A DNA stretch of 45,582 nt from Nocardiopsis xinjiangensis YIM 90004 (GTDB taxonomy: Bacteria; Actinomycetota; Actinomycetes; Streptosporangiales; Streptosporangiaceae): the NCBI RefSeq assembly GCF_000341145.1, contig NZ_ANBE01000003.1:381321-426902 (forward strand). The letters run 5' to 3'. The translations under genes and the position numbers were made by a program. The notes under the pieces were generated by a model that was not told where the DNA came from, made no database searches, and saw nothing but the letters and a program-made list of their open reading frames with translations. Below are positions 1 to 8,086 of the stretch, piece after piece. Position 1 is the first letter of the stretch. Every line of letters starts with the position of its first letter.

Positions 1-2
1 CG

Positions 3-695
3 TACGGGGCGTCGGTCCTGGTGCACCACTACCGCCCGCACGACGCCGAACTCCCGTGGGGGACCGACGACCTCGACGCCGTCCTGGACGGAGTACGTGA
101 GACCCGAGGGGACCCTGACGCACGGGTGGCGCACGTGAGTGCCGACATGGCCGACCCGGACGCCCCGGCGCGGGTGATCGACGCGGCGCACGCCGAGCTC
201 GGGCGCCTGGACGTGGTGGTCGCCAACCACGCCCGCAACGGCGGCGACGCATCACTGGCCGAGGTCACTCCCCGGATGCTGGACGGGCACTGGGCCGTGG
301 ACGCCCGTTCGGCGATCCTGCTTGCACAGGCCTTCGCCGCCCGTCGCCCCTCCGGACCGGGCGGACGTCTGGTGCTCATGACCTCGGGCCAGATGCACGG
401 GGGTATGCCCGGCGAGATCGCCTACGCAGCCGCCAAGGGCGCCCTCGCCCAGCTCGCCCCGACCCTCGCCGCCGAGCTCGGCCCCAAGGGCATCACTGTG
501 AACGTGGTCGATCCAGGCCCGGTTCCGACCGGATACATGAGCGAGGACGACATCGAACAGCTCACCCCGGAGTTCGCGCTCGGGCGTATGGCCACCACCG
601 ACGATCCGGCACGGCTGGTGGCGTGGCTGACCACCGGCGAGGCGTCGTGGGTGACCGGTCAGGTCATCAGCGCCGACGGCGGTTTCAGCGTCTGA
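3..695 (+). CDS. SDR family oxidoreductase, 5'-truncated by the window edge
   Basis: The reading frame is open to the first base, so the N-terminal Rossmann strand with the TGxxxGIG nucleotide loop lies outside the window. What remains has the short-chain dehydrogenase/reductase pattern: an acidic DMADPDAP segment, the VVANHARNG strand (NNAG-like), LVLMTS followed by the catalytic YxxxK motif (YAAAK), then GITVNVVDPGPVPTGYM and a C-terminal WVTGQVISADGG. This is typical of NAD(P)H-dependent reductases of FabG type. A GTG at 21 could initiate, but residues before it still read as SDR sequence, so the true start is upstream. The substrate cannot be told. It converges with the NUDIX gene. Confidence 0.85.
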   Translation, partial: YGASVLVHHYRPHDAELPWGTDDLDAVLDGVRETRGDPDARVAHVSADMADPDAPARVIDAAHAELGRLDVVVANHARNGGDASLAEVTPRMLDGHWAVDARSAILLAQAFAARRPSGPGGRLVLMTSGQMHGGMPGEIAYAAAKGALAQLAPTLAAELGPKGITVNVVDPGPVPTGYMSEDDIEQLTPEFALGRMATTDDPARLVAWLTTGEASWVTGQVISADGGFSV

Positions 696-730
696 GCCAC
701 ACCTGTCTGTGCGCGCCTCCTCGGCGCCGG

Positions 731-1168
731 TCACGCCTCGGGAAGCAGATGCGTTCCGTCGTGGACACGGATGAACGGGCCGCCTTCGGACAACGCATCG
801 GTGATACGGACGCCCCGTGCCTCAGGCGCCGCGCGTACGGCCTCTTCAGGAGACAACCAGGCCACGCTCAGGGCCTCGTCGGTCGTCCGGACACTGCCGC
901 CCACGGGTTCGCACAGCAGAGCCAGGGAGACCACACCGAGCTTCATGTTCTTGTAGACCCCGGTCAGCCGCACTGGCTCGACTTCGACCCCGGTCTCCTC
1001 CCGGACTTCCCGCATGGCGCACTGCTCAGGTGTCTCCACCAGTTCGAGAACCCCGCCCGGCGGGACCCAGCGCCCGTCATCGGCCCGTCTGATCACGAGT
1101 ACCTTGCCGTCCTCGGGGCGCACGACGATCCCGGTGACGCTCACGCTGTGGAGGGCCACGTCGCTCAT
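731..1168 (-). CDS. NUDIX hydrolase
   Basis: A protein of 145 residues with a complete NUDIX box: GGVLELVETPEQCAMREV followed by REETGVE (GX5EX7REUXEEXGU). The preceding KVLVIRRADDGRWVPPGG strand is typical of small pyrophosphohydrolases acting on nucleoside diphosphates linked to another moiety, in the cytoplasm. The ATG at 1168 is chosen because it overlaps the stop of the upstream GntR gene in an ATGA arrangement; a longer frame to 1228 would run into that gene. The tight overlap implies translational coupling and co-regulation with the GntR regulator. The substrate is unknown. Confidence 0.88.
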   Translation of the reverse strand: MSDVALHSVSVTGIVVRPEDGKVLVIRRADDGRWVPPGGVLELVETPEQCAMREVREETGVEVEPVRLTGVYKNMKLGVVSLALLCEPVGGSVRTTDEALSVAWLSPEEAVRAAPEARGVRITDALSEGGPFIRVHDGTHLLPEA

Positions 1169-1929
1169 CGTTCCTGCTCCCACGTGTACGTCAACCGCCA
1201 GCGCAGAGCGGCCAGGACGTTCAGGCATGCTTCCACCGGCCTCCCTTCGGGGTCGAAGGCCGTGCGGAGAACCTGGAAAACCGGTTGGCCGTGCACGATG
1301 TTCAGGAACTCGGACTCTTCTGATGTGGCACCGCGGACCTCGATGTCCTCGCTGAATCGGACCGGAGCGAACCCACGCTCCGCCAACCGCCCGTACATAC
1401 CGCTCGGTCCGGTATCGGGCATGGCGATGTCAACGCTGCCGGCCACGCACATAGGGATGTAAGAAGCTGCGATCTGGACCGGCTTGTCATCAGCGAACAT
1501 ATGTCTCTTGCGCACGAGAACCGCTTCGCTCGGAGCGATCCGGAGCGCCTCGGAGATGATGTCCGGCGGGTCCTCTTCACCCCAATGCACAAGTTCGGTC
1601 CGCGCGGTCATCCCGGCTTCGGCAAGCTCCTCCGCGTACGCGCTCTCGCCACGGGAACTCCGGTGATGACGGTCGATCTTCCGTACACGCTTGACCATCG
1701 GCACATCGAGCACCACCGACCCGCGCCCGTGTTCTGTGCGGATCCACCCCTCGGCCTGGAGCGTGGCCATGGCCCGGCTGATGGAGCTCTGGTTGAGGCC
1801 GTACTTCTTGGCGAGGTCCGGTTGGCTGGGCAAGGTGCTGCCCGGAGTGTAGTCACCCCGCCTGATGGCATCACGCAACAGTGCTGCCACCTGCTTGTAC
1901 CGCGCTCGGGGCGGTTCCAGGGTGCTCAT
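1165..1929 (-). CDS. GntR/HutC-family transcriptional regulator
   Basis: 254 residues. The N-terminal winged helix (about 9-75) includes YKQVAALLRDAIRRGDY, LPSQPDLAKKYGLN, SSISRAMATLQAEGW and RTEHGRGSVV, the GntR signature. Residues about 95-245 resemble the UTRA ligand-binding domain of the HutC subfamily (LVRKRHMFADDKPVQIAASYIP, then FLNIVHGQPVFQVLRTAFD). It is probably a dimeric repressor whose DNA binding is released by a small molecule. It is divergent from the ATPase gene at 2191. Two near-identical operator-like elements lie in the shared intergenic region inside that gene's candidate promoter, so it likely controls that operon and perhaps itself. The effector is unknown. Confidence 0.9.
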   Translation of the reverse strand: MSTLEPPRARYKQVAALLRDAIRRGDYTPGSTLPSQPDLAKKYGLNQSSISRAMATLQAEGWIRTEHGRGSVVLDVPMVKRVRKIDRHHRSSRGESAYAEELAEAGMTARTELVHWGEEDPPDIISEALRIAPSEAVLVRKRHMFADDKPVQIAASYIPMCVAGSVDIAMPDTGPSGMYGRLAERGFAPVRFSEDIEVRGATSEESEFLNIVHGQPVFQVLRTAFDPEGRPVEACLNVLAALRWRLTYTWEQER

Positions 1930-2023
1930 CCGGCTTGTCCCTCCCGGCCTGTGTGTCTTCGTCCTTCACCGTAGCGCGGCCGGGCTCGCCCCTTCCTCTC
2001 ATGTCCGTTGAAGAGAGCGACTG

Positions 2024-2057
2024 CTTATGCCATATGCATTGCAGCTTATGCCATAAG
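2024..2057. promoter_or_regulatory. paired operator-like elements, probable GntR binding sites
   Basis: CTTATGCCATAAG at 2045-2057 is an inverted repeat with 6-bp arms around a single central base. A near copy, CTTATGCCATATG, lies at 2024-2036. The shared 12-mer GCTTATGCCATA repeats 21 bp apart (2023 and 2044), two helical turns, so the sites face the same side of DNA. The second copy lies in the spacer of a candidate promoter reading into the ATPase gene. Assignment to the adjacent GntR protein is an inference from position. Confidence 0.6.
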
Positions 2058-2067
2058 TGTTTATCGT
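2039..2067 (+). promoter_or_regulatory. candidate promoter for the 2191 operon
   Basis: TTGCAG (2039-2044), a 17-nt spacer and TATCGT (2062-2067) form a sigma70-like promoter. The CTTATGCCATAAG operator lies entirely within the spacer, the usual place for a repressor to block polymerase. The predicted transcript would have a leader of roughly 115 nt before the GTTG-preceded ATG at 2191. Confidence 0.4.
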
Positions 2068-2190
2068 GGTGCACACACGGGCCTCGGGTCTCGCAAGACC
2101 TCGACCGCGCATACAGAAGGCCCCGGGGGTGTCTGCAGCACCCACCGAGGCCGAGCCGACAACCACCCACTTGAACAAGGAGTTGCCGAC

Positions 2191-2730
2191 ATGACCATTA
2201 TCCACCCTCCCCCTACGCCCGCCTACCCAGGACGGCGATGGGAAGCCCGGCACTACCCCGGTACCGCGCCCACCTGCGCACGCTTCCGTTCCGAACTCCG
2301 CGACGACCTGACCACCCTCGCCGGCATCCCGCGCCAGGCACGCGAGGACATCGAGCTCTGCGCGAACGAAGCATTCGCCAACGCAGTCAGGCACTCGCGC
2401 TCCCAGCAGCCCGGAGGCAGCGTCATCCGGCTGCTGTCCACCCCACTCGTCATGGGCCGCAAGACCACCATGCGCCTGTGCGTCATCGATGAGGGCCCCT
2501 CGGGCCGGCCTCCGGCGCGACCGTTCATCCCACCGCAAGTGGACCGACGACCGGCAGAGGAATGGGAAACCACCGAGTCCGGGCGCGGACTCCTGCTCAT
2601 CCACCGCCTGGCCGACGAATGGGGCACCCGCCCATGGCCCTGCCCCGAGACGTCCGCCGAGCTCGGCACCGTGCTGTGGGCCGAATTCACGTTCACGTGC
2701 GCGCGCTGCACCTGCGGGGGTGCGCGATGA
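2191..2730 (+). CDS. ATP-binding protein, anti-sigma (RsbW/SpoIIAB-like) HATPase
   Basis: 179 residues. The ATG at 2191 follows AAGGAGTTG at a good distance; the open frame runs further upstream but without domain sequence. It has the N-box ELCANEAFANAVRHS, the G1 box CVIDEGPSGRPP and the G2 region ESGRGLLLIHRLADEWG, in the order of GHKL serine-kinase/anti-sigma ATPases common in Streptomyces and Nocardiopsis. Such proteins bind ATP and usually sequester or phosphorylate a partner such as a sigma factor or anti-anti-sigma. No partner is adjacent. The gene overlaps the next by 4 bp (ATGA). The C-terminus FTCARCTCGGAR carries two CxxC-like cysteine pairs of unknown meaning. Confidence 0.85.
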   Translation: MTIIHPPPTPAYPGRRWEARHYPGTAPTCARFRSELRDDLTTLAGIPRQAREDIELCANEAFANAVRHSRSQQPGGSVIRLLSTPLVMGRKTTMRLCVIDEGPSGRPPARPFIPPQVDRRPAEEWETTESGRGLLLIHRLADEWGTRPWPCPETSAELGTVLWAEFTFTCARCTCGGAR

Positions 2731-3167
2731 GCACCGCGACACTGCCGGACGGTATGCGCCAGGTCCTGACCGCTCCCCGCGGCCGGCGCTTCACCAGGCC
2801 CGGGATCCCTCGAACCCACCAGGCACGCATGCTCGCCCAGATGGCCGACAATCCCCGCGTGCGCTACCGACAGCTCCACGGCGAACTCCCCGCCTGGATG
2901 AACGCCCAGGAAGAGCGAACACCTCCACGCCGGCAACCGCGACCGGCCACACCCACGGTCCCGCACCCCAGGACACCGGACGAGACCAGCCCCGGCGCAC
3001 AACCCCCTTCACGCCCCCGCCCCTCGCGACCACCCGTACCGGTGCCACCGCGACGCCCGGGCAACCACCGCAAACCACGCCGCCGCACCGGATGGATCCT
3101 GGCCGGCCACACCCTCGCCGCCACCGCCGGAGCCTGCGTGTCCCACCTGTTCGGGTTCCTGGGCTGA
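2727..3167 (+). CDS. hypothetical basic Pro/Arg-rich protein, possible C-terminal membrane segment
   Basis: 146 residues, start coupled (ATGA) to the upstream ATPase gene. Residues 1-60 are moderately ordered-looking (MRQVLTAPRGRRFTRPG, ARMLAQMADNPRVRYRQLH). Residues 65-120 are rich in Pro and Arg, and the last 25 residues (GWILAGHTLAATAGACVSHL and on) could be a weak membrane anchor. I do not recognise a family. Coupling to the ATPase suggests a shared function, perhaps as a partner; that is inference only. Composition matches the surrounding genome. Confidence 0.6.
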   Translation: MSTATLPDGMRQVLTAPRGRRFTRPGIPRTHQARMLAQMADNPRVRYRQLHGELPAWMNAQEERTPPRRQPRPATPTVPHPRTPDETSPGAQPPSRPRPSRPPVPVPPRRPGNHRKPRRRTGWILAGHTLAATAGACVSHLFGFLG

Positions 3168-3190
3168 ACGGCCATCAACAACCAGGAGGC

Positions 3191-3241
3191 TCTTGCTACC
3201 GGAGCCGACCTCGACCGTCGAAGCCGGCGCTGGTAGCAAGA
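3191..3241. terminator. inverted repeat between convergent genes, likely bidirectional terminator
   Basis: TCTTGCTACC (3191-3200) pairs perfectly with GGTAGCAAGA (3232-3241) across 31 nt that can partly fold on itself. It lies between the converging 2727-3167 and PIN genes. There is no long T-run. Confidence 0.45.
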
Positions 3242-3284
3242 TCTTCCTTGGTGTGCAGTGCCTGCTCACCGACCCCGACCACCT

Positions 3285-3839
3285 TCATTCGGACTGCAGC
3301 TCAGCCACTGAGCCGTGAAGGCCGTTGCGTTGGAGACTGGCGAGCACGTCGGAGACCGTCCCGGGCGGCTTGCGCCAAGAGTCGGCGATCTGTTGTGCAC
3401 AAGACCAGACCACTTTCCTGTCCAAGTGGATCTGATCGAGAAGGAAGTCGTCCGGGCTCTTGGCCTCGATGTCCCACCCCGACAGGACCGACGAAGGGAA
3501 ATCGGTCAGGTTTTCCGTGACGATCACCTGAGCGCGTGCGCGGATGGCGGCGGCCACTACATGCCGGTCATCGGGGTCCGGAAGGTCCAAGGTTTCGATC
3601 AGCGGCTCGTACCCCGTGACGAGGCAGTCCCGGACCGCACAGATCATGAGTTCCCTTGTGCGCTCCAGGGCCGTGGCCGGGAGCTCAGGACGGTTCTTCT
3701 TGATGTTGCCGAAGGTCTCGTCCAGGATCCGGTGTGTCCATCTGGCCTGGACGAGACCTGCTTGCGCCACCCGGATGAGCAGGTCCCGAAGTGTGCTCGG
3801 GTACAAGACGTTCGCATCGTAGATGACGACGAAGGGCAT
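3285..3839 (-). CDS. PIN-domain ribonuclease, putative type II toxin
   Basis: 184 residues, PIN fold: VVIYDANVLYPS with Asp8, Asp40/Glu41 after RWTHRIL, DPDDRHVVAAAI with Asp90/Asp91, and VTENLTDFP with Asp113. These are the conserved acidic positions of Mg2+-dependent PIN nucleases. The ATG is separated by 1 bp from the stop of the antitoxin-like gene upstream, the usual antitoxin-toxin order. PIN toxins of the VapC type cleave tRNA or other RNAs until bound by antitoxin. At 184 residues it is longer than typical VapC (about 130) and closer to the VapC/PhoH-adjacent long PIN group. The target is unknown. Confidence 0.82.
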   Translation of the reverse strand: MPFVVIYDANVLYPSTLRDLLIRVAQAGLVQARWTHRILDETFGNIKKNRPELPATALERTRELMICAVRDCLVTGYEPLIETLDLPDPDDRHVVAAAIRARAQVIVTENLTDFPSSVLSGWDIEAKSPDDFLLDQIHLDRKVVWSCAQQIADSWRKPPGTVSDVLASLQRNGLHGSVAELQSE

Positions 3840-3840
3840 C

Positions 3841-4290
3841 TCAGTCCAGGCCCAATTCCCGGTTCATCGCGGACAGTTCGTCGGCGGCCTCGCGACGGCG
3901 CCGGTCATCCCTGCGCATGTACGCCAACAGAGAGGCGGCACGGACCCTGCGGTGGGTTCCGACCTTGCGGTACTCGATCTCCTCCGCCTGGAGAAGACCG
4001 ATGAGATGGGGGCGCGAGACATTGAGCATGTCCGCGGCCTGCTGGGTCGTCAGTTCGGCGTGGTCCGGCACGATCGAGACCCCGCGCCCGGCCGCCATGT
4101 GCGCGAGCACCCCGGCCAGCAGCTCGACAGCCGCACGGGGAAGCACAAGTTCTTCCTGGCTGTCCTCGACGGCCACGGGGACAGAGGTCAGCGCCTCATG
4201 GTGCTCGTCCAGATAGCGGCGGATCCGGGGCAGGGCGCTCTCAGCTGCTTCGATCTGATCGGTGTCCGGGTGCGAAGACAACACTGCCAT
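3841..4290 (-). CDS. excisionase-type HTH protein, putative antitoxin of the PIN toxin
   Basis: 149 residues from the ATG at 4290, which follows a GAGGGGG element; an in-frame start at 4323 has poorer context. Residues about 65-130 (ELTTQQAADMLNVSRPHLIG, then KVGTHRRVRAASLLAYM) match the MerR/excisionase-like helix-turn-helix of the excisionase/Xis family. The N-terminal 60 residues are acidic and helical. In TA modules of this layout the DNA-binding antitoxin represses the operon and blocks the nuclease. Immediate adjacency to the PIN gene supports that. The promoter at 4338-4366 lies just upstream. Confidence 0.8.
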   Translation of the reverse strand: MAVLSSHPDTDQIEAAESALPRIRRYLDEHHEALTSVPVAVEDSQEELVLPRAAVELLAGVLAHMAAGRGVSIVPDHAELTTQQAADMLNVSRPHLIGLLQAEEIEYRKVGTHRRVRAASLLAYMRRDDRRRREAADELSAMNRELGLD

Positions 4291-4337
4291 GGTTCCCCCT
4301 CGCTCGACCTTGGCACAGCTCATCAGCCTACAAATGC

Positions 4338-4366
4338 ATTATCCGAAACAAACGAAGCAAACGCAA
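4338..4366 (-). promoter_or_regulatory. sigma70-like promoter of the toxin-antitoxin operon
   Basis: On the minus strand, TTGCGT (4366-4361), a 17-nt spacer and GATAAT (4343-4338) give a near-consensus promoter in a locally A+T-rich patch. The start of transcription would be near 4331, about 40 nt before the antitoxin ATG. Confidence 0.6.
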
Positions 4367-4408
4367 GAGAGCGGTGGCCCTGTCGCCCGGGCAGGCCACC
4401 CCGGACCC

Positions 4409-5230
4409 TCAGCGCGGACGGCGGCGCGCGTGGCCGCGCTCGGCGGACCGGCAGGTCCAGCGGATGTGCTCGGCGACCGCGACAGGATCGTCGGCCATGG
4501 GGATGTGCCCGCTGCCGAGGAGCGAGACCATACGCGCGTTCGGCACGCGCGCGTGGGCGTGCTCGGCGCTGGAGGGCAGCAGGGTCCGGTCGCGGTCTCC
4601 CCAGGCGATGGTGACCGGGCAGTCGATGTGGCGCGGCACGAACACGTACTCGGCGATGCGCGGCACCATCCGCACGTAGGGCGCCCCGGGTTCCAATCCC
4701 TGGACGCCGAACCGGGTGGCCTTGGCGCCCGGCGACGACGGGTCCCCGCGCAGCGCCACCCGGGCGGCTGCGCGCGCGGGCGGGGTGTCGGCGAGCTGCT
4801 CCTTGACGTGGGTGGGCAGCCGCGCGGCCGCGTTCGCCACGTGTCCGACGGTGCGCATCCCCCAACGCGCGGCCCGGTCGGAGAACCCGGCCGGGGAGAA
4901 GACGGTGGCCGACCCGGCGGCGCCGCGGGCGGCCAGCTCCAGGGCGATCGAGCCCCCGAGGGAGTTCCCGGCCATGTGGGGGCGCTCCAACCCGTGCAGC
5001 TCACAGAACTCCCGCACGGCATCGGTCAGGGAGACCACGTTGTAGGGCTCGCCGATCGGCGGGGCCGGGGTGTCTCCGAACCCCGGGAGGTCGACACAGA
5101 TGACTTCGTAGGAGTCGACGAGCCGGCGCATCACACCCGCCCAGCTCTGCCGCCGGTCCCCCAGACCGTGCAGCAGCACCAGAGGGCGCCCCCGACCACG
5201 CCGTTCGTAGGCGATGCGTGTGGGATCCAT
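4409..5230 (-). CDS. alpha/beta-fold hydrolase
   Basis: 273 residues, complete alpha/beta hydrolase. The oxyanion-hole HG motif is at 21-22 (LVLLHGLGD), DLPGFGDTPAP is the beta4 loop, the nucleophile elbow GNSLGG has Ser90, the probable acid is Asp in IAWGDRDRTLLP, and the catalytic His is in LLGSGHIPM near the C-terminus. The pattern is that of cytosolic esterases, lipases and meta-cleavage-product hydrolases (MhpC-like). The substrate cannot be told. It is preceded by about 300 bp without a gene and is probably monocistronic. Confidence 0.87.
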   Translation of the reverse strand: MDPTRIAYERRGRGRPLVLLHGLGDRRQSWAGVMRRLVDSYEVICVDLPGFGDTPAPPIGEPYNVVSLTDAVREFCELHGLERPHMAGNSLGGSIALELAARGAAGSATVFSPAGFSDRAARWGMRTVGHVANAAARLPTHVKEQLADTPPARAAARVALRGDPSSPGAKATRFGVQGLEPGAPYVRMVPRIAEYVFVPRHIDCPVTIAWGDRDRTLLPSSAEHAHARVPNARMVSLLGSGHIPMADDPVAVAEHIRWTCRSAERGHARRRPR

Positions 5231-5528
5231 GTTCCCGGTCTACCCGTCTTGTCCGAGAGCGCTCCGGCCTTCGGTCCGGAGGTGACTCGGGCCTGGCCAC
5301 CGCGCCCTTTCGTGCCGGACGGGCGTTTCTGGTCCTGGCTCGGAGGGGCGCGGCACACCGGTCCGGCCGGCCTGCCGCCCGTGGTCTGCGCGGTTTCGAG
5401 CCCCGCACCCTGCCCGGCCAACCGGCGCGCGCCGCGAGGGCGGGTCTCGATCCCCGTCGGTTCACGACGGGGAGGACGTCGACCGAGGTACTTCTCGAGG
5501 TCCGCCGCCGGCGCGCGCCGAGGGAGCG
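5231..5528. other. intergenic region without a supported gene
   Basis: About 300 bp between the hydrolase start and the acyltransferase stop. A short hairpin (CTCCGG 5262-5267 with CCGGAG 5276-5281) lies just upstream of the hydrolase gene. Frames are open through the region on both strands, but the translations are Arg/Pro-rich and resemble no family. Confidence 0.4.
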
Positions 5529-6839
5529 TCAAGTCCCGGCGGATGCACGCTCGCGCGAGCGTGCGCGGGTCAGCACCAGGCCGGTCAGGACCGACAGCAG
5601 CCCGAGGAGGGTGAAGAGCCCGGTCCCCAGGCCGGCGACGGTCAGGGCGAGCAGGCCCCCGCCGATCAGCGCGGCGGCAAGGAGGACCCGCACCAGGCCG
5701 GGTGCCCCGTCCAGGGCGGTGGGCGGGTTCTCGAACCGCACCGCCCAGTGCGCGAGGGTCACCACCAGGGGCATGAGGACGGCCAGCCCCAGCACCCCCC
5801 ACAGTAGCCACAGGCCCGTCATCGGGGCGGGGGTGTGGATGTCGAGCCCGAACACGAGCACGCCGGCGACCACGCTGATCGGCACCATGTGCCACAGGTA
5901 GATCGTCATGAGCTGCGGGCTCACGCGGTCGAGGAGCCGGGCGGGACCGGGGCGCTCGGTCCATGCGGCGATCCGCTCGCGCATCAGCATGGCGGCCCCG
6001 ACCTGGAGTGTGCCCAGCGCGGCCAGCAGCAGCGTCGGCGGCGCGACGTTGGAGGTCTCGGCGGCGAAGACCCCGGTCATGTTGAGCCCGTGGGGGCCGG
6101 CCCAGGCGAGGGCGGTCGCCGTGGCCACGCCTCCGACGACCATGCCCACCGCGTACCGGCGCCGGAGCGTGGACGTGGAGTAGTGGAACCCGAGCTGGTG
6201 CACGCCCAGCCACACGAAGGCGACGTTGAGGTATCCGACGGCGTCGACGCCGCTGCCGAAGCGCACGGCGTCGACGGCCGCGGCGCCCGCCAGCAGGCCG
6301 ATCGGCACCCACCAACCCAGGCGCTCGTGGGCGCGGGCCAGGACGGGGGTGGCCACGACGACGAGCACGTACGCCGACAGGAACCACAGCACCATCCCGG
6401 CGGCCCCGGCGCCGACCAGGACCGGCTGGTGGGGCGCGCCGGCCAGGAAGAGCACGCTGCAGCCGACGAACCACACGGCGGCCAGCGGCACGACCGGCCA
6501 GGCCAGCCGCCGGAGCCGTTTCGCGTACCAGGTGGCGGCGGGGGTGCCGCGGCGGGAGGCGGACCGCCAGCTGATGAAGTTGGCCGCTCCCCCGACGAAG
6601 AAGATGAGCGGCATGACCTGGGAGACCCACGTGAGCACGAACCCGCCCTCGGTGGCCAGGACGCTCCCGGCATCCAGGGTCCCGGTGCCCTCCTCGACCG
6701 CCAGTACCGGCAGCCACCAGTGCTGGACGACCACGAGCACCATGACCAGCAGCCGGATCGCGTCGAGGAACCGGTCCCGCACGGGGACGGCCGGTGAGGT
6801 CGCGGTCGCCTCGGCTGTCATCGGGGTGGTCACGGCCAT
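5529..6839 (-). CDS. membrane acyltransferase, acyltransferase-3 family
   Basis: 436 residues from the ATG at 6839, which follows AAGGAG. The first conserved segment (VRDRFLDAIRLLVMVLVVVQHWW) carries Arg and His positions typical of the Acyl_transf_3/OafA group, followed by about ten hydrophobic helices such as ALIGGGLLALTVAGLGTGLF near the end. Members transfer acyl groups to sugars, lipids or peptidoglycan at the membrane. The product cannot be identified. The Arg-rich C-terminus (LTRARSRERASAGT) is presumably cytosolic. About 280 bp upstream hold only a nadE terminator-like palindrome and possible promoter sequence. Confidence 0.85.
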   Translation of the reverse strand: MAVTTPMTAEATATSPAVPVRDRFLDAIRLLVMVLVVVQHWWLPVLAVEEGTGTLDAGSVLATEGGFVLTWVSQVMPLIFFVGGAANFISWRSASRRGTPAATWYAKRLRRLAWPVVPLAAVWFVGCSVLFLAGAPHQPVLVGAGAAGMVLWFLSAYVLVVVATPVLARAHERLGWWVPIGLLAGAAAVDAVRFGSGVDAVGYLNVAFVWLGVHQLGFHYSTSTLRRRYAVGMVVGGVATATALAWAGPHGLNMTGVFAAETSNVAPPTLLLAALGTLQVGAAMLMRERIAAWTERPGPARLLDRVSPQLMTIYLWHMVPISVVAGVLVFGLDIHTPAPMTGLWLLWGVLGLAVLMPLVVTLAHWAVRFENPPTALDGAPGLVRVLLAAALIGGGLLALTVAGLGTGLFTLLGLLSVLTGLVLTRARSRERASAGT

Positions 6840-7080
6840 CGATTGCTCCTTCGTCGCCGCCGGTCCACACCCTGTGGACACACACGTGCCCGTGGCTGAA
6901 GGAGCGGTGCCGACCGGTGGCAGGGGGTCGCGGTGCGTCCAGGGCGCACCGCCTGTGCTGCGTCGGCGGCGAATCCCCGTCCGTGTGCCCGACGCGTGTT
7001 CGGATACGACCTTAAGTGCAAGAGGAAGGTGTTCGCGATGGTTCGGGCACCCTGCTCCACCGACGGGCGACACGACCGCC

Positions 7081-7104
7081 GGTGGTGGTGCATGCACCAC
7101 CACC
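7081..7104 (-). terminator. 24-bp perfect palindrome after nadE, terminator-like hairpin
   Basis: The arm GGTGGTGGTGCA at 7081-7092 is followed directly by its reverse complement. RNA would fold as a 10-bp stem with a CAUG loop. It begins 17 nt after the nadE stop and lacks a U-run. It could instead be a protein-binding operator ahead of the acyltransferase gene, 240 bp away. Confidence 0.5.
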
Positions 7105-7121
7105 AACGAAGAATACCCAGG

Positions 7122-7961
7122 TCAGGGAGCTGATGGGGCAGTGGGCACGGCACGCTTGTGCGCAGTGGCACGGTAGCGGGCCACGAGGGTGCGCTCCACG
7201 TCCTCGGGCACGGGCAGGCCCTCGAGGAAGTCGTCGATCCGGTCGTAGCTCAGGCCGAGCGCCTCCTCGTCCGGGCGCCCGGGAGCGAGCGACTCCAGGT
7301 CGGCGGTGGGGACCTTGTTCACCAGGTCCTCGGGAGCGCCCAACGATGCGGCCAGGGCACGGACCCGGCGTTTGGTCAGCCCGGCCAGCGGGACGAGGTC
7401 CACACCGCCGTCGCCGTACTTGGTGAAGAACCCCGTGACGGCCTCGGCGGCGTTGTCGGTACCCACCACGAGACCGCGCATCCCGCCGGCGACCGCGTAC
7501 TGGGCGATCATGCGCTGGCGTGCCTTGACATTGCCGAACACGAAGTCCTCGGAGGTGTCACCGTCGAAGATCATGCCGGCGGTACGCAGGGACTCGGACA
7601 TGGCATCGCTGGCGGGGGCCACGTCCACGGTCAGAGTGCGGTCGGGGGCGGAGAACCCCAGGGCGCGGGCGGCGTCGTCCTCGTCCTTCTGCACGCCGTA
7701 GGGCAGGCGCATCGCCACGTACCGGGCCTCGTGGCCCTGTTCGCGCACCCGGTCGACGGCCAGGCGGCACAGGCGGCCGGTGACCAAGGAGTCCACACCG
7801 CCGCTCATGCCGAGAACGAGGGCGGTGGTGCCGGTGGTGATGAGTCGCTCGGCGAGGAAAGCCACCCGGCGCTGGGTCTCGACGCCGGTGTCGAAGGCCG
7901 CGGCCACCTCGAGGTCGCTGATGATCCCGCGGCGCTCCTGGCTCAGCTGAGTCTCGGTCAC
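7122..7961 (-). CDS. nadE: ammonia-dependent NAD+ synthetase
   Basis: 279 residues from a GTG at 7961 behind GACAGGGGG. It makes NAD+ from deamido-NAD+, ATP and ammonia in the cytosol, the last step of NAD synthesis. The PP-loop motif SGGVDS occurs in LVLGMSGGVDSLVTGRLC, followed by MRLPYGVQKDEDDA, FGNVKARQRM and GTDNAAEAVTGFFTKYGDGG, all hallmark NadE sequence. The length fits the NH3-dependent (E. coli-type) enzyme without an N-terminal glutaminase domain. A longer open frame upstream is a shadow of the neighbouring gene. A candidate -10 (GATAAT) lies at 8004-7999, without a clear -35. Confidence 0.95.
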   Translation of the reverse strand: MTETQLSQERRGIISDLEVAAAFDTGVETQRRVAFLAERLITTGTTALVLGMSGGVDSLVTGRLCRLAVDRVREQGHEARYVAMRLPYGVQKDEDDAARALGFSAPDRTLTVDVAPASDAMSESLRTAGMIFDGDTSEDFVFGNVKARQRMIAQYAVAGGMRGLVVGTDNAAEAVTGFFTKYGDGGVDLVPLAGLTKRRVRALAASLGAPEDLVNKVPTADLESLAPGRPDEEALGLSYDRIDDFLEGLPVPEDVERTLVARYRATAHKRAVPTAPSAP

Positions 7962-7998
7962 GGCGCATCCCCCTGTCGTGTGGTGTTCGTGCTCGCCG

Positions 7999-8004
7999 AT
8001 TATC
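7999..8004 (-). promoter_or_regulatory. candidate -10 element for nadE
   Basis: GATAAT on the minus strand, about 38 nt before the GTG start. No good -35 hexamer was found at 16-18 nt. Confidence 0.3.
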
Positions 8005-8086
8005 CAGGTTCGTACCTGTCCCGTGTACCCCGTTCGCACGTGGTTACGACCACCACTGCGGTGGGGCCCGAACGGCGCCGGCCCGC

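Noticed and set aside
5218-5901. Long open frame of 227 codons on the plus strand
   Set aside because: It is Arg/Pro-rich with no family sense and overlaps the acyltransferase gene antisense.
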